Assembly: GCA_900555045.1 (NCBI GenBank)
Contig: USJW01000005.1
Coordinates: forward strand, 12,394-76,393
Length of the DNA stretch: 64,000 nt
From: an uncultured Clostridium sp.
Lineage (GTDB): Bacteria; Bacillota; Clostridia; Lachnospirales; Lachnospiraceae
Reading direction: 5' to 3'
The translations under genes were made by a program, and so were the position numbers. Under the pieces are notes generated by a model. That model was not told the DNA's origin. It saw nothing but the letters and a program-made list of their open reading frames with translations, and searched no databases. Shown here one piece after another: positions 1 through 9,700 of this stretch (position 1 is the stretch's first letter; every line of letters begins with the position of its first letter).

Positions 1-806
1 GCGGCGCCGCAGCCCGCCCCCGCGAGCAGGTAGCTCCACCTTCCGGTGGCCACGAACAGCATGGCCACGTAGGTGACAAAGTAAATCAGCGCTCCTCCCA
101 GATCCTTTGAGAACACCAGGACGATCACGTGCAGTGCCGCCACGGCCGTGGTGACCAGGATGTTCTTAAATTCCAGGGATTGGTAAAACATCGCCGCCAC
201 AAAGAACACGAAGGTGATCTTCACAAACTCGGAGGGCTGGATGGAGACGCCACCGACCGTCAGGGACAGCTGGGCGCCGAAGCTCTCGTTCCCGGCGATG
301 CAGACCACGAGCAGCACAGCCAGCCCCGCCGCAGCGTAGAGCCACTGGAGCTTGCAGAGCTGCCACACCCGCTCCATCACCCAGGGAATCAGCCAGGTGA
401 CGGCGGCGCTGATCACCACGATCGCAAACTGCTTCACGGCCTTGTCCATGGACAGGCGCGTCAGCATGATAAAGCCCACACACAGCAGCATGCAGGTGTT
501 GTTGACCAGAAGCCTGGACACGTTTCGGTAGATCATCCGGTACAGATAAATGTAACACAGGAAGAACACCACCTGGGCCGCGTAGAACGCCCACAGCTGT
601 AGCCTCACAAGCTCATCCCCCGCCTTCAGCGCCAGGACCAGGTACGCCAGGAAATGGATCAGGAACATGCAGCGGTTCTGCCGCCCGCACACCTTCCGCT
701 TGCGCCTCATGTCTGAGAAGGAAAAAAAGCGGAAATTGGCGTAGGTGTAGATGGCCATCAGGAAAATCATCAGGTATTTGGATGTCTCAACAATCAGATT
801 TGTCAT
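1..806 (-). CDS. FtsW/RodA/SpoVE family membrane protein (3' end beyond window)
   Basis: A polytopic membrane protein of the SEDS family, whose members polymerise peptidoglycan glycan strands in division, elongation or sporulation. About 268 residues are in the window and the C-terminal part lies outside. The start at 806 follows GGAGGATT. Successive hydrophobic segments are clear, and the family signature QPSEFVKI is followed by a KDLGGALIYFVTY segment, both typical of FtsW/RodA. It is the last visible gene of the leftward ruvA-ruvB-zapA-U32 group and starts 45 bases after the U32 stop. The sequence cannot decide between RodA, FtsW and SpoVE roles. Confidence 0.9.
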   Translation of the reverse strand, partial: MTNLIVETSKYLMIFLMAIYTYANFRFFSFSDMRRKRKVCGRQNRCMFLIHFLAYLVLALKAGDELVRLQLWAFYAAQVVFFLCYIYLYRMIYRNVSRLLVNNTCMLLCVGFIMLTRLSMDKAVKQFAIVVISAAVTWLIPWVMERVWQLCKLQWLYAAAGLAVLLVVCIAGNESFGAQLSLTVGGVSIQPSEFVKITFVFFVAAMFYQSLEFKNILVTTAVAALHVIVLVFSKDLGGALIYFVTYVAMLFVATGRWSYLLAGAGCGA

Positions 807-851
807 AATCCTCCTCTTGCCCGCCGGCATACCGCCCGGCGCATTCTCCCC

Positions 852-3101
852 CTACTGCACACCCCTCTTGAAATGTCCCCTGGTGAAATCGCGCACCGGC
901 TGTTCTGTCTTCATGCCGCGGACAAAGCCGTCCCCAAAGGCGCGTATGATCCGCCCGGTCTCCTCCCGGTTCTCCGTGGTGAAGTTTAACCGCACGGTCC
1001 CGATGCCCAGCCCCGCAACCGCCTGCTCGCTTCCCAGGAGGGACAGCGGGCTGGCGTTGTAGATAGTGTTGTAGCAGAACGCGCAGTGGTTCTTCACCGG
1101 CAGCAGCGCTCCCGTGCGGTCCTTCATGATCATGGTCCCGCGTTTTCCCGTGCAGCCTGTGGTGGTGCGGCGGATGCACTGGGCCGACACCATCATGGGC
1201 GTCCGCCCGTACACCACCATCTCGCCCCCCAGGCCGAGACGGGCCAGCTCCCCGGCCACGGGCCGAAGCTCCCGGCTGTTTAACTCCCAGGGCATGGTGA
1301 TCCGGGCCGCCCCGAGGGCGGCGTACTGGCGGACCGTCTCCTGATTCCAGCAGTAAACGCCCGCGTCAAACACCACCGGCAGCTCCATCTCTTGTCCGGA
1401 AAGCCACTGCAGCTCCTCCAGGTTTCGCACCAGAATCCCGTCAAATCCCGCCCCCCGAAGGCTCTCCAGATGCTTTTTAAAAAAGTTCTCGGCATGGCTC
1501 CGGTAGATATACGGGAGGGCCAGCAGACAGGCTTTCCCTCGCTCTCTGCACGCTCCCACCGCGTCGCTCCACCGCTCCGGCGGGAAGCCGCCCGCGTCCA
1601 GGTAAATCCCCGCCACGTCCGGCTCCGCTAACGCTGCCTCCAGCTGCTCCGGCTCCTCCAGGGACACATACAGGGCAGGCGAAGCGCCGTCCATCGGCCG
1701 TTCTTCAAAGTCACCGCCCGGGCACGTTTCGTCCGCCGTCTGCGGCGCCGGCATCTCCCTGCGCCGCCGGTCCAGAATGGCCTTCTCCAGGGCCTCAAAA
1801 CCGGACCGCCGCAGCTCGTTCTGCGCCTGCACCGGCATGAATAACGCGCCGTCAAGCTCCACCTCCAGCGCCTCGAGCGCAAACGGTGTGCCCCCCGTTT
1901 TCTCCATCTGCTTTCGGATTTTTTCCTCCGTCAGCGGCTGATTCTGCGCCTGCTGGGGGGACTGCCCCTCCACCTGCACGGATACCGGCTCCTCCCCAGA
2001 GCCCCGCCGGGCGGTGAGCGAAAGCCTGGCCGGCTGCCCCTCGGTCAGAGCCACCTTCCCGCAAACCGGCTCCTTCAGCTCTGCGTTCACATAGGTCCGG
2101 TCCAGGTAGTCGAACAGCGCCTGGTTGCCCTCCCGGAACGCGGGCTTCTCCTTTAGCGCCACCATGTCCCGGCCGTTGTGCTGCTTATAGTATCCCTGGG
2201 TAAAGCCGCCCCGGTCGAAGAGGTCGGACAGCTTTTTCACGTCCTCCGGGTCCACCCGGTAGCCCTTTCTCCCGTGCTCCAGATATCGGTCCACATACTT
2301 CCGGTAGATGCTCACAACCCCGGCGGTGTACCGCGGGCTCTTCATGCGCCCCTCGATTTTGAGGGAGTAGATTCCCGCCTCCGCCAGGTCCGGGATCAAG
2401 TCCAGCGTGCAAAGGTCCTTTAGACTCATCACGTAGCGCTCATTTTTCCGGTTCACCGCCTCTACAGTCTTTCCTCTGTCCTCCCGCACCTCGTAAGGCA
2501 GGCGGCAGGGCTGCGCGCACCGCCCCCGGTTGCCGCTGCGGCCGCCGATCAGGCTGCTCATCAGGCACTGGCCGGAATAGCAGTAGCAGAGCGCGCCGTG
2601 GACAAAGCTCTCGATCTCCACGTCCACCTCATCCCGGATCGTCCGGATCTCCTCCAGGGACATCTCGCGGGCGGTCACCACGCGGCTGGCCCCCAGCTCC
2701 GAAAGCAGCTTTGCGCCATGTGCGCCGGTGACGGTCATCTGGGTGCTGGCATGGATGTCCAACCCCGGAAAATTTCGCCGGATAAACGCCATCGCCCCCA
2801 GGTCCTGGACGATCACAGCGTCCAGCCCTTCCCGGTAGTAGGGGAGAAGATAGTCGTACAATTCCCCCATCTCCTCCTCCTTAAACAGCGTGTTCACCGT
2901 CATGTACAGCCTGCGCCCGTGCAGGTGCGTGTAGTCGATGGCCTCGATCATCCCGTGCTCGTCCGGATTGTCCGCGTAGGCGCGCGCGCCGAACCGGGTC
3001 CCGCCCATGTACACCGCGTCCGCGCCTGCCGCCACCGCCGCCTTCATGCTCTCAAAGGAGCCGGCCGGCGCCAGCACCTCCAGTGGTCTTTTATGTTCCA
3101 T
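852..3101 (-). CDS. U32 family peptidase with DUF3656 (RlhA-like)
   Basis: 749 residues. The N-terminal half is a U32 domain (LEVLAPAGSFESMKAAVAAGADAVYMGG at the start, then a Cys-rich stretch around GRCAQPCRLPYEV). The second half matches the DUF3656-type extension seen in RlhA (YdcP). RlhA hydroxylates a cytidine in 23S rRNA, so an RNA-modifying role is as likely as proteolysis; that is family knowledge, not seen here. The reading frame is open up to 3209, but the start at 3101 is chosen because the family N-terminus begins there and GAGGTG lies 5 bases upstream. It sits between zapA and ftsW/rodA, a common Lachnospiraceae order. Confidence 0.93.
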   Translation of the reverse strand: MEHKRPLEVLAPAGSFESMKAAVAAGADAVYMGGTRFGARAYADNPDEHGMIEAIDYTHLHGRRLYMTVNTLFKEEEMGELYDYLLPYYREGLDAVIVQDLGAMAFIRRNFPGLDIHASTQMTVTGAHGAKLLSELGASRVVTAREMSLEEIRTIRDEVDVEIESFVHGALCYCYSGQCLMSSLIGGRSGNRGRCAQPCRLPYEVREDRGKTVEAVNRKNERYVMSLKDLCTLDLIPDLAEAGIYSLKIEGRMKSPRYTAGVVSIYRKYVDRYLEHGRKGYRVDPEDVKKLSDLFDRGGFTQGYYKQHNGRDMVALKEKPAFREGNQALFDYLDRTYVNAELKEPVCGKVALTEGQPARLSLTARRGSGEEPVSVQVEGQSPQQAQNQPLTEEKIRKQMEKTGGTPFALEALEVELDGALFMPVQAQNELRRSGFEALEKAILDRRRREMPAPQTADETCPGGDFEERPMDGASPALYVSLEEPEQLEAALAEPDVAGIYLDAGGFPPERWSDAVGACRERGKACLLALPYIYRSHAENFFKKHLESLRGAGFDGILVRNLEELQWLSGQEMELPVVFDAGVYCWNQETVRQYAALGAARITMPWELNSRELRPVAGELARLGLGGEMVVYGRTPMMVSAQCIRRTTTGCTGKRGTMIMKDRTGALLPVKNHCAFCYNTIYNASPLSLLGSEQAVAGLGIGTVRLNFTTENREETGRIIRAFGDGFVRGMKTEQPVRDFTRGHFKRGVQ

Positions 3102-3209
3102 TTGACACCTCATTTCATCATGTCTTTCCCCGGAAAGAAAAGATGTCCCACGTTGCGCTATGAGACATCCTGTTCTACCATGGTTCATTTGTATGTGTAA
3201 ACATTTCAA

Positions 3210-4238
3210 TCACCGTTTTTTCCGCTGCCTCGCCGCCATCGCCGCATGCAGCGCCTTGCGCGTCAGCTCCTCCTGGGACTCGCGGGGGGCGTTCTCCCCG
3301 CGGACCGTGCCGCCCTGCGTCAGGGGAGTTTTTTCCTGCGCGGGGGGCTGCTGTGAGGGGGGCTGCTGTGAGGGGGGCTGCTGTGAGATATTTGCCACTG
3401 GGAAGTTATTTTGCGGGGACTCCTCATTCGGAGTATCTCCGTCTGGGGGGGCCTCCTGCAGGCTACCTCCATCTGAGGCGCTCTCCTGCGGGGCATCTCC
3501 CTGCGGAGCGTTCTCCTCTAGGCGTCCTCCATCTGAGGCGTTCTCCTGGCTATCTCCATCCGGGACCTCTCCCAGCGGGACATCCGTTTCTGGTGCTTCA
3601 CCTTCCGGCGCACCCTCCGCGTCCCCCTCTTCCAGGGCGTCCTCCCCCTTCAGAATTTTCTCCCTCAGCTTCTCCGAACCTTCATCCCCGCCCCCGGCTT
3701 CCTCGTCATCGCCGGAGCCCTTGTCCGCCGCAGACGGAGTCTGGGCGCCGGACTCACGGCCCGTCTCCACCCGGCTGCCGACAATCTGCGGCACAGCCTC
3801 CACCGCGGCGGCCGCTTCGTGGTCGGCGCGGGTCCGCGCGGCCTCGCGCAGCTTGCGCTCCAGGCGGTGCTTCTCACGGGTCAGCTCCTCCAGCTCCCGC
3901 TGGCGGTCCTCCAGATCCCGGAGCACGACCTCCAGCTTCATCTGTGTGCTCACCAGCTCGTGCTTTAAGCTGTAGGTCTCCCGCTCCAGCTCGTCCCGCT
4001 GGTGCTCCAGATCCTGGCTGTGCTCCAACGCCTTGAAGTAGTCGTCCGCCATGTTCAGCTCCGCCATCACGGTCTGGTACTCCACGCTCTGCTTGGAAAA
4101 GCCCGGAATTTTTCTCAGGGTATTGTTTTTCTCGTTCACATAGCTGGCCGCTCTCTGCAGGTAACCTTCGTCCTCGCTGCCGCCCAGGGTGTATATCTTG
4201 CCGTCGATCAGTACCTGTGTATAATTCTTGGAATCCAT
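3210..4238 (-). CDS. zapA: cell division protein ZapA with long acidic C-terminal tail
   Basis: 342 residues. Residues 1 to about 100 are a ZapA domain (VLIDGKIYTLGG, followed by the YVNEKNN and ELNMADDY helices), which stabilises the FtsZ ring. Residues about 70-150 form a charged coiled coil. The rest, about 190 residues, is low-complexity Glu/Asp/Pro/Gly/Gln sequence with internal repeats and ends in a short basic tail. Ordinary ZapA proteins have about 90-150 residues, so this one is unusually long. AGGAGATGGCAG precedes the ATG. It lies 85 bases downstream of ruvB and is probably co-transcribed. The domain call is firm; the tail's job is unknown. Confidence 0.88.
   Translation of the reverse strand: MDSKNYTQVLIDGKIYTLGGSEDEGYLQRAASYVNEKNNTLRKIPGFSKQSVEYQTVMAELNMADDYFKALEHSQDLEHQRDELERETYSLKHELVSTQMKLEVVLRDLEDRQRELEELTREKHRLERKLREAARTRADHEAAAAVEAVPQIVGSRVETGRESGAQTPSAADKGSGDDEEAGGGDEGSEKLREKILKGEDALEEGDAEGAPEGEAPETDVPLGEVPDGDSQENASDGGRLEENAPQGDAPQESASDGGSLQEAPPDGDTPNEESPQNNFPVANISQQPPSQQPPSQQPPAQEKTPLTQGGTVRGENAPRESQEELTRKALHAAMAARQRKKR
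3342..3386. repeat. three perfect 15-bp tandem units within zapA
   Basis: The unit GGGGGGCTGCTGTGA occurs three times without a mismatch and encodes Ser-Gln-Gln-Pro-Pro in the ZapA tail. Looser roughly 30-bp repeats encoding Ala-Ser-Asp-Gly-Gly-type blocks lie beside it at 3450-3560. Such arrays are prone to changes in copy number. Confidence 0.9.
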
Positions 4239-4297
4239 CTGCCATCTCCTGATATTGATTATCGTATCCTATGCCGCCATAGGGTTGTCCTCTGTAC

Positions 4298-4315
4298 TTA
4301 TACCGTTCAGTATAA
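4298..4315. promoter_or_regulatory. short dyad between ruvB and zapA
   Basis: TTATAC and GTATAA are separated by 6 bases in the 85-base gap between ruvB and zapA. It could be a weak internal promoter or a small operator. I see no matching -35 box, so this is only a structural observation. Confidence 0.25.
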
Positions 4316-4323
4316 CATAACAC

Positions 4324-5319
4324 CTATTCAATTTCCAGCCCCAAGTGCCGGTAGGCCGCCTCCGTGGCCATCCGCCCTCTGGGCGTGCGGTTGATCAGTC
4401 CGTTCATCAGAAGATAGGGCTCGTACACGTCCTCCAGCGTCCCCGAATCCTCCCCCAGCGCCGCCGCCAGGGTGTCCAGGCCCACCGGGCCGCCGGAAAA
4501 CTTTTCGATGATCATGAGCAGGATGTTGCGGTCGTTCTGGTCCAGGCCCAGCTTGTCCACGTCCATGATATCTAGCGCAAAATCCGTCACCTCCCGGGTG
4601 ATCACCCCGTCGTACTTCACCTGCGCGAAGTCGCGCACCCGCTTGAGCAGCCGGTTCGCCAGACGCGGCGTCCCCCGGGATCTCCTGGCCAGCTCTAAAG
4701 CCCCGGACTCGTCGATCTCCACCCCCAATACCTTGGCGGAGTTGAGGATGATCACCTTTAGCTCCTCCGGGGTGTAGAACTCCAGCCGCTGCACCACGCC
4801 GAAGCGGTCTCTCAAAGGTGCAGTCAGAAGTCCCGCGCGGGTTGTCGCCCCCACCAGCGTAAAGTGGGGCAGATCCAGGCGGATCGACCGGGCCGACGCC
4901 TCCTTGCCCAGCATGATGTCGATGGCGTAGTCCTCCATGGCCGGGTACAGCACCTCCTCCACCTGGCGGTTCAGCCGGTGGATCTCGTCCACAAACAGCA
5001 CGTCCCCCTCCTGGAGGTTGTTCAGTATGGCCGCCATCTCGCCCGGCTTCTCGATGGCGGGCCCGCTGGTCACCTTCATGCTGACCCCCATCTCGTTGGC
5101 GATGATTCCGGCCAGCGTGGTTTTTCCAAGTCCCGGCGGGCCGTAAAACAGCACGTGGTCCAGCGCCTCGCCCCGGGAGCGGGCCGCGTCGATGTAGATC
5201 TTCAGCGTGGACTTTAACCGCTCCTGCCCGATATAATCCTTCAGATGCTGCGGCCGCAGCGTGGTCTCAATCCGCTCGTCCTCCGCCGTGACCTCCGTGG
5301 TAATAATCCTGCGTTCCAT
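4324..5319 (-). CDS. ruvB: Holliday junction branch migration ATPase RuvB
   Basis: 331 residues, the normal RuvB length. RuvB is the hexameric AAA+ motor that drives branch migration with RuvA. Walker A is GPPGLGKTT (about residues 60-68), Walker B is FVDEIHR, and sensor motif GATTRAG and the arginine-finger region follow. The C-terminal winged helix ends with the family's RTPRGR motif. CAGGAGGTTAAAAGAGG precedes the ATG. It starts 25 bases after the ruvA stop. Nothing is unusual. Confidence 0.98.
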   Translation of the reverse strand: MERRIITTEVTAEDERIETTLRPQHLKDYIGQERLKSTLKIYIDAARSRGEALDHVLFYGPPGLGKTTLAGIIANEMGVSMKVTSGPAIEKPGEMAAILNNLQEGDVLFVDEIHRLNRQVEEVLYPAMEDYAIDIMLGKEASARSIRLDLPHFTLVGATTRAGLLTAPLRDRFGVVQRLEFYTPEELKVIILNSAKVLGVEIDESGALELARRSRGTPRLANRLLKRVRDFAQVKYDGVITREVTDFALDIMDVDKLGLDQNDRNILLMIIEKFSGGPVGLDTLAAALGEDSGTLEDVYEPYLLMNGLINRTPRGRMATEAAYRHLGLEIE

Positions 5320-5344
5320 CCTCTTTTAACCTCCTGTGCGCCTG

Positions 5345-5974
5345 TCAAAAGGACAGATAGCGCAGGGATGCCTTGAGCACATCCTCCGCCGTCATCGTCT
5401 CTGTCACTTCCACCTGCTTTACCGCCTTGTTCGCCTCCATATTGGTGTAGCCCAGGGCCACCAGCGCCTGCACGGCCTCCTTGGCAGCCTCCGCCATACC
5501 GGCCATGGCCTGGGCGCCCGTCCCAGCGCCCACACCGTCCATCGGCGATGCGAGGTTGCTTAAAACCTCCTCCATGGACACCTTGTCCTTTAGGTCCAGA
5601 ATCAGCCGCTGCGCCGTCTTGGGCCCGATTCCGGGCGCCCGGGAGATCGCCTTGGCGTCCCCGGTCACGATGGCCAGACGCAGATCGTCCGGCGTCATGG
5701 CGGAGAGGATGCCCAGGGCCGCCTTGGGCCCGACCCCGTTCACGCCGATCAGCTGCCGGAACATGTCACGGTCCTGGCGGCTCAGAAAGCCGTACAGGCA
5801 CATGGCGTCCTCCCGCACCTGAAAATATGTATAGACCGTCACCTCACGGCCGATTCCGGGCAGCCGCTCAAGCAGCGATAAGGGCACATGGATCCCCATC
5901 CCCACGCCGCCGGCTTCCACCACGATCATGTCCTCCTCTATGGCCGCAAGGGGCCCTTTCACATATGAAATCAT
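5345..5974 (-). CDS. ruvA: Holliday junction DNA helicase subunit RuvA
   Basis: 209 residues. RuvA binds four-way junctions and recruits RuvB. The N-terminal OB fold (MISYVKGPLAAI) is followed by the helix-hairpin-helix pair VNGVGPKAALGIL and APGIGPKTAQRLILDLKDK, then a flexible linker and the C-terminal RuvB-binding helices. AGGAAG lies upstream of the ATG. It is the first gene of the operon, with a promoter just upstream at 6041-6069. Confidence 0.98.
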   Translation of the reverse strand: MISYVKGPLAAIEEDMIVVEAGGVGMGIHVPLSLLERLPGIGREVTVYTYFQVREDAMCLYGFLSRQDRDMFRQLIGVNGVGPKAALGILSAMTPDDLRLAIVTGDAKAISRAPGIGPKTAQRLILDLKDKVSMEEVLSNLASPMDGVGAGTGAQAMAGMAEAAKEAVQALVALGYTNMEANKAVKQVEVTETMTAEDVLKASLRYLSF

Positions 5975-6040
5975 CGCATTCTTCCTATTCTGTCCGCATT
6001 TTTAAGGCAAGGCAAGTCCCGCCCGCTCTGTTCGCCTCCC

Positions 6041-6069
6041 ATCATATCATAGACAGGATTCCGATGCAA
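6041..6069 (-). promoter_or_regulatory. sigma-A-type promoter of the ruvAB operon
   Basis: Read leftwards, TTGCAT (6064-6069) is followed by a 17-base spacer and TATGAT (6041-6046), about 70 bases before the ruvA start. Match and spacing are good. No SOS box is obvious beside it. Confidence 0.65.
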
Positions 6070-6213
6070 GGGGACACCGAACAAGTATTCGTTTTTATGG
6101 GGAAGCAGCCAGGGGACGCGCCATTTTCGCCGGGCCAGGGATGCAAAATGCCGGCGAAGCCCTCCGCGGCACCGCCGGCAAATCCCTTGTACTCATGCAC
6201 TCTCACGGCACAC

Positions 6214-6705
6214 TTAAGAATTCTTCCAGAATCCCCGGTGTACCTCCACGACTTCCTCTTCCACCTCTCTCACGGGCCCCTCCACCTGGATCGGCTTCTG
6301 ACCGGCGGCGATCACCTTATCCGCCCCCATGTCGAAGGTGGGGTTCTGCTCGTCGTCCCCCGTCATCTCCAACAGGCGCTTCTCCGTCACGCCGTAGACA
6401 ATCCGGCCGATGTTGGCCCAGTAGATTCCGCCGGTGCACATGGGGCAGGGCTCCACAGTGGTGTACAGCGTGCAGTTCCATAGAAAATCCTTCTCGTACG
6501 CCTCGCTGGCCCTGGCTGCCAGCGCCATCTCCGCGTGCAGCGTGGCACAGTGCCTCGTGATCTCCTCGTTCTCCTGCTCCATAAGCACCTGGCCGTCAGG
6601 CCCCACTAACAGCGCCCCGAAGGGGGTGTTTCCGTTGGCGCGGGAGCGCTTTGACACCTCCACCGCCTGCCGCAGATAACGTATATGATTGAGCTCCATG
6701 TTCAT
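6214..6705 (-). CDS. nucleoside deaminase (guanine/cytosine deaminase family)
   Basis: 163 residues, a zinc-dependent cytidine deaminase-like fold. The zinc site and proton-shuttling Glu are seen as HAEMA and PCPMCTGGIYW. PFGALLVGPDG at the N-terminus and the strand RIVYGV are also typical. The acidic C-terminus (VREVEEEVVEVHRGFW) resembles GuaD-like guanine deaminases more than tRNA adenosine deaminase TadA, and the usual TadA neighbours are absent. AAAGGTGATGG precedes the start. It is probably a stand-alone gene for purine or pyrimidine salvage; the substrate is not determined. Confidence 0.88.
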   Translation of the reverse strand: MNMELNHIRYLRQAVEVSKRSRANGNTPFGALLVGPDGQVLMEQENEEITRHCATLHAEMALAARASEAYEKDFLWNCTLYTTVEPCPMCTGGIYWANIGRIVYGVTEKRLLEMTGDDEQNPTFDMGADKVIAAGQKPIQVEGPVREVEEEVVEVHRGFWKNS

Positions 6706-6767
6706 CCATCACCTTTCCGACTCTCGTCCGTTTCTCCCATCCAGTTTAAACGGCCTTTGCCCATAAG

Positions 6768-9700
6768 TCAATGGCCGCCGTCCACTTTTGGCAGGAACAC
6801 GGCGATCATCCCCGCCGTCAGGGCCAGGGCCTGCAGCTGCTGCCCGGTCCATGCCCGGGGGGCAAAACAGTCGTCGAAGCTGATAAAGCCAAACGCCCGC
6901 TCCCCGTCCCGAAGCGCAAACCGGAATACCGAGCGGACCCCCGCCGCCTGGAGGGCCTCCCGGACGGGCTCCGGCGCGCACGCCGTGTCCGGACAGCAGA
7001 AGATCCCTTCCCGGTCAAAACAGCTCATGACCGCCGTGCCGTCAAGCGCCGCTGCGCAGACGAGCTCTCTCACCGGACTCACGCCCTCATTGCACCACTC
7101 CCGGGTGACGCGGGCGGGCGCACCGTCCTGCACGAGACAGGTGCTCACGCGGCCGAGCCCCAGACGGCGGCCCACAAGCTCCAGCGCAGCGTCAATGGCC
7201 TCGCCGGGATTCCGGGAGCCGTACAGGAGCCGGAAAATCTCCTGGGCCAGATCCGAGAGATCCCCGTCGGCCATGCCCTCCGAGTCGATGCGGGTGTTCT
7301 CTGCCCCCCGGCAGTCCGGCGCGCCGTCCGACTCCAGCCAGTTCCCGTAGAGGACGCACTTGTTCTTCCCCCGCCGCTTGGCCGCCCGCAGCGCGCGGCT
7401 CCCCCGCTCGTAGAGGGAGGCAAAGTCCGTGCCGTCCCGCGGACAAAGGCTTATGCCGATGCTGCAGGAGAACTGGAAGCGGATGATGTTTTCACGGCAG
7501 ATTTTCTGCATGGACTCCATGATCCGGCGCCCCTGCTCCTCCGCCCGCTCGGCCCCGCGGACGCCCGGGGACACGATCAGGAATTCATCCCCGCCCACGC
7601 GGATCAGGATGTCCTCGCTGGAGAACTGCCTGCGCAGCCGGTTGGAGATCTCCTGGAGCACCACATCCCCGAAGCTGTGGCCGTACCGGTCGTTGACCTC
7701 CTTAAAATTGTCCATATCGATCAGGTACACGGCCGCCGGTTCCCCCTGCCTGCGGCTCTCCAGCCAACGCGCGGCGCGCATCCTGCCCGCGGTCCGGTTG
7801 TAGAAGCCCGTCAGCCCGTCCCGGTCCGTCCGGTTCCGCAAAAGCTCCGCCCGGCTCTTCTCCTCCTCGATGTCCGACAGCAGGCCCACCACCCGGATGG
7901 GCTTGCCGCCCTCGTCCACCTGGAGGGACGCCCGGGCTCTCACCCAGCGGTAGCGCCCGGAGGCGTCCGCCACGCGCAGCTCCAGGGTCCCCTGCATTTT
8001 TCCCCCTGCCATCTCCTCCATGAGCCGCACACACTCTGTGAGGTCGTCCGGATGGATGTGGGAGGCCTTGGTGAGCCGCTTTGAAATCCGCTCCCGAACC
8101 GGCATGTAGCCGAACCACCGCTCCCAGCTGTCCGACACGGTCAGAAAGTCCTCGGCGATGTCCCACTCCAGGACCATGTCGTCGGTCTGCTCCAGGATCA
8201 GGCGGTACCGCTCCAGGGCCCGCTCCAGCTTCTCCCTGGACTCCCGGGAGCGGGTAATGTCCGTGAGCGAATGAAGGAGAAGCGGACCGCCGGGGCCTCC
8301 GGTCTCAAGGCGGACCTTGTCCAGAAGCCAGATTCTCCGTCCCTCCCGGTCCAGAACCCGGTACTCCAGCTCCGCCGTTTTTCCCTCCCTCAGCTGCTCC
8401 CTGAGGCTGCGATGCAGTACCTCCCGGTCCGCCGGTTCGACCAGTTGAAGATACCTGCCGTCACTTTCACGTAAGAGCGCCTCCCGGCTGTATCCCAACA
8501 ATGCGCATAATCCCGGGCTCACCTTCCGGATTGTCATGGCCCGATCCCATAACGAATAGAAGGAACCACCGCCAGGCTCCACGCCCGGGAAGCTGGCGTT
8601 TGACGCGGCCCGCGCCTCATCCGCGCCCCCGCACGCCTCATCCCTGATCTTCCAGATAATTAGCAGCTTCTGGTCCTCAGCCACCCCGGTATCCACCCGC
8701 AGCAAAACGCAGCTGCAGCTCCGCGGCTCCCCGCCGTCAGGCCCCGACACCCCAAAGCGGCACTCCCGCCGCATCTGACCGTCCCGCAAAAGCGTCTCCG
8801 GGGCCTGGTCAAAAAAGTCCAGCGCCTCCTTCCGGTCCGCTGCGCAGACCGCCCGCTCCACAAAGCGGCGGAGCGCCTCCTCGAACCGTTTTCCCGTGCG
8901 CAGCGGCTCAAAGGCCGGGTCCGACAAGTATACCAGATGGTAGAGCCCGGTCTCAACGTCCACCTCCATCACCGTGGCGTCGATGTGCCGGAGGATCGTC
9001 AGGTATTTCATCTGGCAGAGCTGCAGGGTGTTGGGGGACTCTCTTTCCGGATCCGGGGCCCCCGGCGCCTGGGCTTTAAACGGCTCAGGCGGCTGCACCT
9101 CCCGGTCCGCGTAGCGCAGCGTCAGATCACGAAACGCCTCCCTCACATGCTTAAAGCTCTCCAGGATCCTGGGTGAGAATGCGCCGCACTCCCCGTTTAA
9201 AATCATGTTGTAGGCGTGCTCCGGCGGAATCGCGCCGCGGTACACCCGGTCCGTGGTCAGGGCGTCGTAGCAGTCGGCGATCCCCACCACCTGCGCGCAC
9301 ACCGGGATCTGCTCCCCCTTTAGCCCGCAGGGGTAGCCCCTGCCGTCCCACCGCTCATGGTGGTAGAGGCAGATATCGCCCGCATATTTTAGGTACTCCG
9401 GATCGCCCATCCGCTCCAGCTGCGAGAGGATCTCGCTGCCCCGCACCGTGTGGGTCTTCATCTGCGAGAACTCCTCCGGCGTCAGGCGGCCGGGCTTATT
9501 TAAGATGGCGTCCGGGATTGCGATCTTTCCGATGTCGTGCAGGGAGGAGGCGCTGACGATCATGGAGATGGATGGCCCGTCTAACGGCAGCTCCGGACAA
9601 TTTTTCGCCACGTCCTCCAACAGCACCCGGGTAAACATCTGGATGCGCTTGATGTGCTGTCCCGTCTCCGCGCTCCGGTACTCGATGATGGAGCTGAGCG

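Noticed and set aside
3353..4036. + strand frames opposite the zapA tail, rich in Pro/Arg or Ser
   Set aside because: Low-complexity mirror of the acidic repeats; no start signal.
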